A stretch of 17,097 nt of DNA from Caldifarciminota bacterium (GCA_015486685.1 WFRC01000270.1:1-17097), one strand, 5' to 3'; positions 1-6,796 are shown, numbered from the stretch's first letter. The notes: generated by a model not told the origin, from the sequence alone. Numbers and translations: made by a program.

Positions 1-38
1 AGAAAAATTTAAAAATTTGAAAAAAATACTTGCGAAAA

Positions 39-67
39 TGAAAAAGATTATTATTCAAATCTATAAT
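39..67 (+). promoter_or_regulatory. Possible sigma70-like promoter for the exported-protein operon
   Basis: A perfect -10 hexamer TATAAT lies at 62-67. The -35 at the standard 17-nt distance (39-44, TGAAAA) is poor. The region is very AT-rich. A start near 74 would leave a leader of only about 13 nt before the ATG at 88, which matches the very short leader inferred for the TPR/ileS operon at the other end of the window. AT-rich DNA gives TATAAT by chance, so this is tentative. Confidence 0.3.
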
Positions 68-87
68 CAAAAATAAGGAGGTATTTT

Positions 88-213
88 ATGGAAAATTTTA
101 CGCTTTTTCAGAAAGTTCTCTCTCTCTCTCTCTCGGTAAATTACGCCTATTTTCAGGAACCCATCATATTCCATCTCAATTTTTCCAGAAAAGATACTAT
201 GCAAGGAGGGTAG
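88..213 (+). CDS. Possible 41-residue leader peptide containing a TC microsatellite
   Basis: A strong Shine-Dalgarno (AAGGAGGT, 75-82) precedes an ATG at 88. The 41-codon frame ends with TAG at 211-213, one base before the ATG of the protease gene. Codons 10-16 are built on a (TC)9 tract, giving a Val-Leu-Ser-Leu-Ser-Leu-Ser stretch. The peptide resembles nothing I recognise. Its end overlaps the Shine-Dalgarno of the next gene (203-210), so if translated it would be translationally coupled to the protease. It could be a true small peptide, a regulatory leader, or the degraded 5' end of a former gene. The evidence is the ribosome binding site and the spacing, not sequence similarity. Confidence 0.35.
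   Translation: MENFTLFQKVLSLSLSVNYAYFQEPIIFHLNFSRKDTMQGG
117..134 (+). repeat. (TC)9 dinucleotide microsatellite
   Basis: Nine uninterrupted TC units lie inside the short leader ORF. Tracts of this kind are classic sites of slipped-strand mispairing. The present length keeps the leader ORF open to 213. Loss of one unit moves the stop to TGA at 216-218, overlapping the protease start codon. Gain of one unit causes a stop at 137-139, just after the tract. Confidence 0.9.
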
Positions 214-214
214 A

Positions 215-1255
215 ATGAGGATAGTAAAATATCTTATTTATCTTGCAGCGATGGCGGTTTTATTCCCGGGCGCCTCCTGTGAAAAGCTTCCACCTCACCT
301 GCGACCAATTCATCCTTTTGAAACATCTACTATATTTTGTGATAGTGCTATTAGCGATAATTACCATATATCTGTCAGTGTTCAGGTAATAAAAGTAGAT
401 AATCCTTCTAATATTCTGATAAACTGGAGTTGCACAAATGGTGGAATATTAGATGTTCCAAGTTCATATACTAATAGTAACGGAATTGCTACAAATACAC
501 TTACTATTCCATCTTTTGTAGAGGATGGTTTAATAAAATATAAGGCAGGAAAAAGATACAAAGTTACTGCGTCTGCCACTATTGATACAAGTTATGAAGA
601 GGTTACAGCATTAGATGTAGTGGTGTGGCATAAAATGCATATAGAATATGATTATCAAGCAAATGATACAGATAATTGCGATATATTTCTTCGCAGTGAT
701 AGTGCTATGGGGAAGATGGATAGAGCTTTTAACGAGGCATATACTGAGGTCCATCTTGTAAAAGATGATATTCTTTCACCTGAATCGTTAGATTACGACG
801 AAGAGACATCTGTCCAGTATTATTGCCGTGCACATTATGACACTATAATTGGTGATACTGTTGCAACAATTTGGCTTGCAGGAGTTTCTTTAGCGAAAAA
901 TAGACCTGACAAAGTAGGAGGGATATCAATATGGAATACTGTAGGTAATTCTGTTCTTCCTTATGGAGAATCAATAGTCTTTGTTGACGATATCCAATGT
1001 GATGCTGCCATAGATAACCCAACTTGGCCTGCCAATTCAGGTTCATTTTATGATTTGATAGAAAAAACTACAATTCACGAACTTGGACATACAAGGGGAG
1101 GACTTCACGATAAGGATACAGTTTTTGTATCAACTGATGGAGTGATGCATAAAGGTTATCTTGTTGATACTTCAACAGGGAAACTTGAAAGAGGCAATTA
1201 TCTATGGGAATTTTGCCCCTCTTCTTGTGATACAATAAGCAAAACAACCTGGTAA
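215..1255 (+). CDS. Putative exported metzincin-type zinc metalloprotease with Ig-like domain
   Basis: The 346-residue protein starts with a signal peptide (residues 1-21: basic start, then a hydrophobic stretch) ending Pro-Gly-Ala-Ser-Cys22. Cys22 could be a lipoprotein cysteine, although Gly at -3 is not a standard lipobox residue. Residues ~48-135 look like a bacterial Ig-like fold (Big family style). The C-terminal part carries HELGHTRGGLHD: His288, Glu289, His292 and His298 fit HExxHxxGxxH, the metzincin zinc site, and the trailing Asp299 resembles the adamalysin/reprolysin form. Met311 in Gly-Val-Met-His, 13 residues on, could be the Met-turn. From this I infer a secreted or surface-anchored endopeptidase; the substrate is unknown. 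Shine-Dalgarno AAGGAGGG is at 203-210. The stop codon overlaps the ribosome binding site of the next gene, so the three exported-protein genes are probably co-transcribed. Confidence 0.75.
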   Translation: MRIVKYLIYLAAMAVLFPGASCEKLPPHLRPIHPFETSTIFCDSAISDNYHISVSVQVIKVDNPSNILINWSCTNGGILDVPSSYTNSNGIATNTLTIPSFVEDGLIKYKAGKRYKVTASATIDTSYEEVTALDVVVWHKMHIEYDYQANDTDNCDIFLRSDSAMGKMDRAFNEAYTEVHLVKDDILSPESLDYDEETSVQYYCRAHYDTIIGDTVATIWLAGVSLAKNRPDKVGGISIWNTVGNSVLPYGESIVFVDDIQCDAAIDNPTWPANSGSFYDLIEKTTIHELGHTRGGLHDKDTVFVSTDGVMHKGYLVDTSTGKLERGNYLWEFCPSSCDTISKTTW

Positions 1256-1264
1256 GGAGGTATT

Positions 1265-2191
1265 ATGAAGATTAGAAACTTATTTGTATTTATTATAAGC
1301 ACAGGTATACCATTATTTCTTTCTGGACATTCCTTTGTTGCACACATTGAGATACTGGGTAAAAAGGATGTATATCTTTATGGGGAACCGATTGTGATTA
1401 AATCTTCTATATGGAATGAGGGTGAAAAGAGAATGGCTGTAATCCCCGGGTTTGTAGAAGGAAACTTTATTGTTTATAATTCAAAAGGAAAGAGACTTCA
1501 CAAAAGAAAGGTAATAAGTGAAGATTATTTAAGTTTACCCACTATTGCTCCAGGTGATACTATATCATGGATTGGAGAAATTTTTACAGGTTTTCAATGT
1601 GCGTATGATCCCTATATGAATAATTTTTTCCTTCCTCCTGAGGAGTATACTTATCAGGCATATTATCTGATTCCAAACAACACCGATAATTATGATACCC
1701 TGAAATCCAATATTATAAAGATAAAGATAGTTGAACCAGAAGGAAAAGAAAAGGAGGCATTTGAATTATACAGAGAATCTATGCACTTGTGGAGACAACC
1801 TACTATTGGAAAAACAATGAAAAAGTTTGATGAATTACTACTGAAATACCCTCACAGTGCTTATGCACCAAGAGTATTTGATATTTTAACAGTATTACTT
1901 CAGTCTCGTTCTTATAGAAAATACGATATAAAGATATTTGGAAGAAAGATGAGCCTTAAAGAGGGGGTTGATGAGTTTTTGAAAAGGTATCCCAACTCTG
2001 GTGTAAGTGCTATGATAGTCAGGTCGATTGGAGACCTTGGTGGGAGAAAAGAGATAAAGATATTTAGAAATATAATCAAAAAATATAAAGGAACACCTGC
2101 TGCGATTTCGGCAAAACTTATGATAAAGAAGACAAAGAAACATATGGAAAGAGAAAAGATATTAAAAGAAAGAGGATTTAGAAGGAGGTAA
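1265..2191 (+). CDS. Exported protein with N-terminal beta-sandwich and C-terminal helical repeats
   Basis: The 308-residue protein has an apparent signal peptide (residues 1-~21: Lys2, Arg4, then a hydrophobic core ending near Ser-Gly-His). Residues ~25-155 read as a beta-sandwich of the kind predicted in periplasmic or extracellular proteins, with alternating hydrophobic strands around an Ala-Pro-Gly-Asp-Thr turn. Residues ~165-300 are helical and rich in Lys. They contain two or three degenerate tetratricopeptide-like units with the Leu-Lys-x-Tyr-Pro-x-Ser signature seen in YbgF/BamD-type repeats (near residues 215 and 262). I do not recognise a family or enzymatic site. Its Shine-Dalgarno (AAGGAGG) overlaps the TAA of the protease gene. 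It sits 2 nt before the giant propeller gene, so a shared extracellular role with its neighbours is likely but unproven. Confidence 0.7.
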   Translation: MKIRNLFVFIISTGIPLFLSGHSFVAHIEILGKKDVYLYGEPIVIKSSIWNEGEKRMAVIPGFVEGNFIVYNSKGKRLHKRKVISEDYLSLPTIAPGDTISWIGEIFTGFQCAYDPYMNNFFLPPEEYTYQAYYLIPNNTDNYDTLKSNIIKIKIVEPEGKEKEAFELYRESMHLWRQPTIGKTMKKFDELLLKYPHSAYAPRVFDILTVLLQSRSYRKYDIKIFGRKMSLKEGVDEFLKRYPNSGVSAMIVRSIGDLGGRKEIKIFRNIIKKYKGTPAAISAKLMIKKTKKHMEREKILKERGFRRR

Positions 2192-2193
2192 AA

Positions 2194-5100
2194 ATGCTTA
2201 TATTTATTTTATTAGGTGGATGGTTCTCAATAGCTTCACATAATTTCATTGATTACAATTATAATGGGACAAATTATCATATTCAGATGTTAACATGGGA
2301 TAGTGCTGAAAATCTTTCGCAATCTATCTGGGGTGAAAAGAGACATCCTTTTGCACAACCTTATGAAGTTGCGACATTCTATCTTAATGAAAATACACGG
2401 ATTTTAGCATTTACAGACCCAAATTCTTCATTAAAGGTTGTATGGTGGAGGCAGGAAAAGAATAAAGATGGCGGTTGGGAAATAAAGAAGATAGGTAGAG
2501 TTAATAATGGTTATCGATTAGGGAGACCTCAGGGTATAGTCTATCTTGGTAAGGATGGGAATAATTATCACTATTTTGTGGCAGCAGACCCTATTGCTCA
2601 TAGAATAAGGGTTCTAGCATATTATCCTGCTTCCGGAGAACTAATACCCTATTATAGTCTGGGAGATAATCAGGTAATATCTCCTATAGATGTTACATTT
2701 TCTCCATCGGACAGCCGAATATGGGTGGTTGATGATGAAGCGCACAATATCCAGTCCTGGGAGATAACACTTCCTCCTCATGATGAGTATACAATAAAAA
2801 ATAAAACAATTTATGGTGATTATGGTTTCTGGGAAGGAAAATTCACTTCTCCACAATCCATCACCCATTACAACGATGGCACAAATGAGTATATATATGT
2901 ATGTGATACAGGAAACAACAGGATTGTGAGGCTTATAGCAAATCCAGATGGAACATTAACATGGGTTAATACATATACATTTTCTACAAATATTGCTCCA
3001 ATCTCTGTTGCTGCTGTAAATTATGGTATATATAAAGGTATATTTGTTTTTGGAAGTTGGGACAAGAAGATTCACTGGTTGAGACCTGACCTTACAGGTG
3101 AAATACTTTCTTATGGAGGTTCAGGTGTGGGTGCAGGTAAATTCACAAGACCCGTTGCCCTATCCATTGATAAAAGGGAACTCTGTGCAACAGATGATTA
3201 CATAAATGGTTCTGGTATTCAGTATTTCAGACTTCATTATACCAATCCCAATCCTGATGGGGGTGGTGGAGGAGGAAATTGTCCATTTTTATATGTGAGC
3301 GATGGTGCAGATTATATTCTGGATAATAATGTTTTAAGATTGCCTGTTATCACGCCTGTATGGAATTATACAGATTTATATAAACTCACAAAGACACCTG
3401 TCCCCATAAACTCTTCAATAAACTTTAAGCTTAAGGAATTAGGTGATAACTATACATATATAGACAAAATGGAGGTAATTACCATTGACCATCCTGCAGA
3501 TGTTGATGTGGATGCTCTGAACGATACAATAGTAACATTCAAAAAGGCAGGTAAACTTGAAGCGGCTTATGATAATTTTGGTGTAGGTGCATTTACACCA
3601 TTAAAAGAGAAGGATGGGGACTATTTCATTGCGGATAGTGGTGATTATATAAACCTCAGATTTTCAGGTTCAAAGGGAACAGGGACGGATATGGGTGGAT
3701 ATTTTGTAAATACAATGAAACCACACCATGATTGGATAGAATATCCTCCGGGGGTAAAAGGAACTTCCTCTGTAAAATATATACTTTCCAGAAGATATCC
3801 ATCAGGGCACCTTGTTAGATTTCCAGATTTTTCATCCTCAAATCTCTATACATATCATTTTGGATTTGCCAGAAAATTGGATGAGGCTGCACTTGTTCAA
3901 TTCCAGACAGATCCAGATACTTCAATAGAGAAACTTCCATTACAGAGGGCAACCCTATATAGTGTTAGTGGAAAATCACCAAAGACTTCTGTGAGTACTG
4001 CATTAGAGGAAGAGGATGGAAATTACATTATGATTTCCCCTGATTCAGCAGTTGATGTTTCATACAGGAAACCTTTAACAGCACTAAAATCAGGATATGT
4101 AAGGGATTATTTTGTAAAACTTACGGGCAGGACAGAACTTGCTCCTGGCGCAATAGGATTCAGTGATAAGAAAGAGGCAACTGCCTGGAATAATGCAAGG
4201 AGGCTTATTCCCTATGGTAATAATATATACCTTCTATATTCCATCAGGGGGATGATATACTGTGTGGTATCAGAGGATGAGGGAAAAACCTGGGAAAAGC
4301 ATGAATATGTAGGTGGAGAAGATGCACAATACCCTGCAGGTGCCGTAGATTATCTTGGAAGGATATGGACATTCTGGGTAGAATATAAGAATAAACCCGG
4401 ATTAAAATATACGAATAGGGAGAATGGAAAATGGCAAACTCCTGAAACATTTACAGGAAATAACTTTATGTCTACTGGTTGGTCTCTTGCCCCTTCCATA
4501 GCAATAGATTTGGATACCCTTTATCTATTCACAGAAGAAATATATGAGCATCCTGCACTTGTAGGACCTAAATACCTCACTAATCGGTGGTTTCTTGTAA
4601 AATTTCTTATCTCAGATAATGGTCTTATCACACAGAATATAGAAATAGTGGATTCATTACTGAGGGACACACCTACGCCCTGGCCACCACCTGAACCTAC
4701 ATCATCACCCTCCATAGATGTTGTTCACAATAAGCCATACCTTGCCTATGATAAGGATGGGGAAATCTGGTATGCAGTTCTATCAGATACAGGCTGGGAG
4801 AGATATAATCTTTCCAATACCACTTCGGCAAGGAGTATAGAACCAATGATAGATGTAAATAATTATAATATAAATGTGGTATGGGAGGAAGAGACATTCC
4901 CTCACAGTGGAATATACAAATTACAGGGGGCAAGTGGGTATATCGGACAGATACCATCAAAGGGTAATATGAGGTTTTCATCTGTTCCAATAGATATTCG
5001 GCAACCTGTTGTAATAGCAAACAAATACCTGTATTGGAGTGGTAAAGATAATCAAACATACAATATATACAGGAGCAAATATGATGAATTATATTTCAGA

Positions 5101-6009
5101 TGGGGAAATCCCGAGAAGGTATCAAACATAGACTGGTCAGATGCAAGTTATCCGCAGGTATTATACTATAGACCGGTAAACTATAGCAATGGCAGAATAG
5201 GTATTGCCAGATACAGTGTGCTTGTATCAGGATGGGGAGAAGGTAAAGAGCCATACATTATGTTGAAGGCACATTCAGAAGAAATATCGCAGAATATTCT
5301 ACTTGCCTTAAATCTCGGGCAAGCTGCACCCTCTCCATTTACCATTCAGAGGACAGGATATATAAATTACAATACAAAGAAGGGTAACGATGTATATAAA
5401 ACAGTAGATTATGATACAACAGAGCTTATCTACAAAATCAAAGACTTAGACCCGAACAAAGATTACAGAATAAAAGTAGGTTATTATCAGGCATCGGGGC
5501 ATAAGTGGAAGGAAAAACTCATCATAGATAAAACCCCTCTTGGAGAGAAATGGTTTCCATCAGGAGAAATTATATGGGTGGAGAAACCTGTTCCCGTATT
5601 AGATTATATCAGGGATGGAGAAATAGAGGTGCATATCAAGAAGATAAAAGGGGATTATGCAGTCTGCGGTATATTATATCTATATGAAAAATTTCCAGGG
5701 AAACCAGTAGGCAAGATGCTCACAACCATAATACGGAGAAATATCCCTTATGATTATCAAATGTCCATTTATCCCAATCCTTCAAATGGGAACTTTATAA
5801 TAAACTATGCCATACCTATCAAAGGGAATGTAAAAATCTCCCTTTATGATGTTATGGGAAGGATGAGAAAGATTATTGCGAATGAAGATAAGATATTTGC
5901 GGGATATTACAGGATAAAATGCAATGAGAATTTACCATCAGGGATTTATTTTCTAAGATTTACATCAGGGAGTAAGAAGATAACCAGAAAGATGATATTA
6001 ATTAACTAA
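2194..6009 (+). CDS. Giant exported beta-propeller protein with T9SS type A sorting domain
   Basis: The 1271-residue protein appears modular. Residues 1-~16 form a hydrophobic signal-like segment that lacks the usual basic residues. Residues ~50-350 contain five or more NHL-like blades, for example Cys-Asp-Thr-Gly-Asn-Asn-Arg-Ile. A Gly6 linker follows at ~356-361. Cys363 then opens a CPFLYVSDG...DNN segment of unknown function. Residues ~680-1010 look like a second propeller with an Asp-box (BNR) motif, SEDEGKTW, at 693-700. A beta-sandwich, possibly ligand-binding, covers ~1040-1180. From Tyr1193 a T9SS-A C-terminal domain begins with YPNPSNGNF, passes Tyr-Asp-Val-Met-Gly-Arg, and ends in a Lys-Met-Ile-Leu-type strand. 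No catalytic residues are evident. The likely roles are binding, adhesion or scaffold on the surface, or glycan recognition. AAGGAGG (2182-2188) fixes the start, and an in-frame TAG lies just upstream at 2179-2181. Confidence 0.85.
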   Translation: MLIFILLGGWFSIASHNFIDYNYNGTNYHIQMLTWDSAENLSQSIWGEKRHPFAQPYEVATFYLNENTRILAFTDPNSSLKVVWWRQEKNKDGGWEIKKIGRVNNGYRLGRPQGIVYLGKDGNNYHYFVAADPIAHRIRVLAYYPASGELIPYYSLGDNQVISPIDVTFSPSDSRIWVVDDEAHNIQSWEITLPPHDEYTIKNKTIYGDYGFWEGKFTSPQSITHYNDGTNEYIYVCDTGNNRIVRLIANPDGTLTWVNTYTFSTNIAPISVAAVNYGIYKGIFVFGSWDKKIHWLRPDLTGEILSYGGSGVGAGKFTRPVALSIDKRELCATDDYINGSGIQYFRLHYTNPNPDGGGGGGNCPFLYVSDGADYILDNNVLRLPVITPVWNYTDLYKLTKTPVPINSSINFKLKELGDNYTYIDKMEVITIDHPADVDVDALNDTIVTFKKAGKLEAAYDNFGVGAFTPLKEKDGDYFIADSGDYINLRFSGSKGTGTDMGGYFVNTMKPHHDWIEYPPGVKGTSSVKYILSRRYPSGHLVRFPDFSSSNLYTYHFGFARKLDEAALVQFQTDPDTSIEKLPLQRATLYSVSGKSPKTSVSTALEEEDGNYIMISPDSAVDVSYRKPLTALKSGYVRDYFVKLTGRTELAPGAIGFSDKKEATAWNNARRLIPYGNNIYLLYSIRGMIYCVVSEDEGKTWEKHEYVGGEDAQYPAGAVDYLGRIWTFWVEYKNKPGLKYTNRENGKWQTPETFTGNNFMSTGWSLAPSIAIDLDTLYLFTEEIYEHPALVGPKYLTNRWFLVKFLISDNGLITQNIEIVDSLLRDTPTPWPPPEPTSSPSIDVVHNKPYLAYDKDGEIWYAVLSDTGWERYNLSNTTSARSIEPMIDVNNYNINVVWEEETFPHSGIYKLQGASGYIGQIPSKGNMRFSSVPIDIRQPVVIANKYLYWSGKDNQTYNIYRSKYDELYFRWGNPEKVSNIDWSDASYPQVLYYRPVNYSNGRIGIARYSVLVSGWGEGKEPYIMLKAHSEEISQNILLALNLGQAAPSPFTIQRTGYINYNTKKGNDVYKTVDYDTTELIYKIKDLDPNKDYRIKVGYYQASGHKWKEKLIIDKTPLGEKWFPSGEIIWVEKPVPVLDYIRDGEIEVHIKKIKGDYAVCGILYLYEKFPGKPVGKMLTTIIRRNIPYDYQMSIYPNPSNGNFIINYAIPIKGNVKISLYDVMGRMRKIIANEDKIFAGYYRIKCNENLPSGIYFLRFTSGSKKITRKMILIN

Positions 6010-6026
6010 GAAGTGAGAACTATATT

Positions 6027-6061
6027 AAATGCAAAATGAAAAGTGAAAAATGCAAAATAAA
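6027..6061 (+). repeat. Five degenerate heptamers, consensus AAATGMA
   Basis: Five contiguous 7-nt units (AAATGCA, AAATGAA, AAGTGAA, AAATGCA, AAATAAA) follow the end of the propeller gene. Upstream, AACTAAG and AAGTGAG (6004-6017) are in the same 7-nt register as each other. Confidence 0.7.
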
Positions 6062-6063
6062 AC

Positions 6064-6090
6064 CAGATAAACGAAATAAACGAATTTTAC
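6064..6090 (+). repeat. Three nonamer units, consensus GAAATAAAC
   Basis: Three contiguous 9-nt units: CAGATAAAC (6064-6072), GAAATAAAC (6073-6081) and GAATTTTAC (6082-6090). They belong to the same family as the arrays at 6203-6256, 6735-6761 and 16949-17013. Confidence 0.6.
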
Positions 6091-6136
6091 TAATAACGGT
6101 GATACGATGATATGATGATACGGATTAGGGCGCTAA

Positions 6137-6199
6137 ATGTAAAAGGTCAAATGTTAAAAGTGAGAAAAGAGTGTTGGAAGTTGAAGGTTAAAAGTTAAA
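6137..6199 (+). repeat. Nine degenerate heptamers, consensus AGTTAAA
   Basis: Nine contiguous 7-nt units hold one register. Examples are AGGTCAA (6144-6150), ATGTTAA (6151-6157), AGTTGAA (6179-6185), GGTTAAA (6186-6192) and AGTTAAA (6193-6199). Two central units (6165-6178) are the most diverged. Confidence 0.65.
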
Positions 6200-6202
6200 A
6201 AC

Positions 6203-6256
6203 GAAACAAGCGAAATGAACCAAATAGACCAGATAGACTAAACTAACGAAATCAAC
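6203..6256 (+). repeat. Six degenerate nonamers, consensus GAAATNAAC
   Basis: Six contiguous 9-nt units: GAAACAAGC, GAAATGAAC, CAAATAGAC, CAGATAGAC, TAAACTAAC and GAAATCAAC. Five of the six end in AC and most are A-rich in the first half. The array takes over within a few bases of the heptamer array before it. Confidence 0.75.
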
Positions 6257-6268
6257 AAAAAAAGTAAA

Positions 6269-6351
6269 CACGAATCACGAACGCGAGATACGGGCACGTT
6301 TCACGTTCTTTATTACTTTCCACTTCTCAGTTCCTACTTCTCGCTTCCCAG
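6269..6351 (+). repeat. Heptamer arrays: CACGAAY-type, then six TTCYYAC units
   Basis: 6269-6282 holds CACGAAT and CACGAAC, followed by more diverged 7-nt units to 6310. From 6310 a second family begins: TTATTAC, TTTCCAC, TTCTCAG, TTCCTAC, TTCTCGC, TTCCCAG (6310-6351). The second family recurs in the same orientation at 7011-7045 and inverted at 6808-6842. Confidence 0.8.
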
Positions 6352-6371
6352 CTTATCTGGAAGTTTGGAGT

Positions 6372-6390
6372 GCATTCACCGTGTGAATGC
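6372..6390. repeat. Perfect hairpin, 8-bp stem (GCATTCAC)
   Basis: GCATTCAC (6372-6379), loop CGT, GTGAATGC (6383-6390). This is the first of three hairpins in 150 bp. No T-run follows, so it is not a canonical terminator. Confidence 0.75.
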
Positions 6391-6403
6391 GTTGTTTCTT
6401 TTG

Positions 6404-6429
6404 GAATACAGAGGCTTGCCTCTGTGTTC
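6404..6429. repeat. Hairpin, 12-bp stem with one T-G wobble and 2-nt spacer
   Basis: ACAGAGGC (6408-6415), TT, GCCTCTGT (6418-6425) is a perfect palindrome. It extends outward through a T-G wobble and three more pairs to 6404 and 6429. The 2-nt centre means the RNA loop would open by a pair. As DNA it is nearly a full palindrome. Confidence 0.8.
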
Positions 6430-6457
6430 ACCAAATGGGCACTCTTCCTCTTTATTT

Positions 6458-6518
6458 CCCTCCCTTGATGTCTACCTGTGCGTGTCCGCACGCAGACAGG
6501 GGAGGAATTAAGGGAGGG
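6458..6518. repeat. Nested palindrome: outer CCCTCCCTT arms around an inner hairpin
   Basis: Outer arms CCCTCCCTT (6458-6466) and AAGGGAGGG (6510-6518) are perfect complements. Between them lies a second hairpin: CCTG (6475-6478) plus TGCGTG (6479-6484), loop TCCG, CACGCA (6489-6494), a 2-nt bulge, CAGG (6497-6500). The CCCTCCC arm reappears in a hairpin at 16849-16867. Confidence 0.8.
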
Positions 6519-6626
6519 TGATGCCTTTTCTCTTGGCAAATTCGTTCTATTAACTGAATTTAAAACTGAAATTTTATTTTTTGCAATACTGCAATTTTAT
6601 CTTTGGACTAACAATTAAAAAAAATC

Positions 6627-6654
6627 TTGACGAATGAAAATTTATATGTATTAT
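6627..6654 (+). promoter_or_regulatory. Probable sigma70-like promoter of the rpoZ-radA operon
   Basis: TTGACG (6627-6632) and TATTAT (6649-6654) each match consensus at five of six positions, with a 16-nt spacer. An A-tract just upstream (6617-6624) could act as an UP element. Transcription would start near 6661 and run right, giving a leader of about 400 nt before the omega gene. That leader would contain two hairpins and several repeat arrays. Another promoter closer to 7058 cannot be excluded, but I see no better one. Confidence 0.55.
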
Positions 6655-6691
6655 ATATAAATGTTGAAAGTTGAGATACTGAAATAAATAA

Positions 6692-6726
6692 TGTCACCCT
6701 GATGCTGAAACGAATTCAGCATGACA
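6692..6726. repeat. Hairpin with 8-bp ATGCTGAA stem flanked by TGTC/GACA
   Basis: ATGCTGAA (6702-6709), loop ACGAA, TTCAGCAT (6715-6722) is a perfect stem. TGTC at 6692-6695 and GACA at 6723-6726 are complementary outer arms with a 6-nt internal bulge on one side. The layout looks like a small dispersed palindromic (REP/MITE-like) unit. It would lie in the leader RNA of the downstream operon. Confidence 0.7.
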
Positions 6727-6734
6727 GAAGGAAC

Positions 6735-6761
6735 GAAATGAACGAGATAAACAAAAACAAC
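6735..6761 (+). repeat. Three nonamers, GAAATGAAC family
   Basis: GAAATGAAC (6735-6743), GAGATAAAC (6744-6752) and AAAAACAAC (6753-6761) sit between the two hairpins of the leader region. Two further units, AAAACAAAC and GAAAAAGAC, lie at 6880-6897. Confidence 0.65.
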
Positions 6762-6764
6762 GAG

Positions 6765-6796
6765 ATTGCCACGCCTGCCTCTGGCAGGCTCGCAAT
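6765..6796. repeat. Hairpin with GCCTGCC stem inside ATTGC/GCAAT arms
   Basis: GCCTGCC (6773-6779), loop TCT, GGCAGGC (6783-6789) form a perfect 7-bp GC-rich stem. ATTGC (6765-6769) and GCAAT (6792-6796) pair outside it with small unpaired gaps. It is strikingly GC-rich against the AT-rich surroundings. No T-run follows. Confidence 0.75.

Noticed and set aside
88..1255. In-frame fusion of the leader ORF to the protease by a change in TC repeat number
   Set aside because: I tested it by reading the frames. The register that would join them (+2 nt) meets TAA at 137-139 immediately after the tract, so only translational coupling, not fusion, can vary.
4697..5059. A 120-codon minus-strand frame inside the propeller gene
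   Set aside because: It is opposite an uninterrupted conserved-style beta-propeller reading frame and has an unusual composition rich in Tyr, His and Pro.
6327..6539. A 70-codon open frame on the minus strand in the repeat spacer
   Set aside because: It has no ribosome binding site and runs across a heptamer array and three palindromes, so its codons are dictated by repeat structure.
6661..6687. An 8-codon upstream ORF beginning at the inferred transcription start
   Set aside because: It has no ribosome binding site and such short frames are expected by chance.
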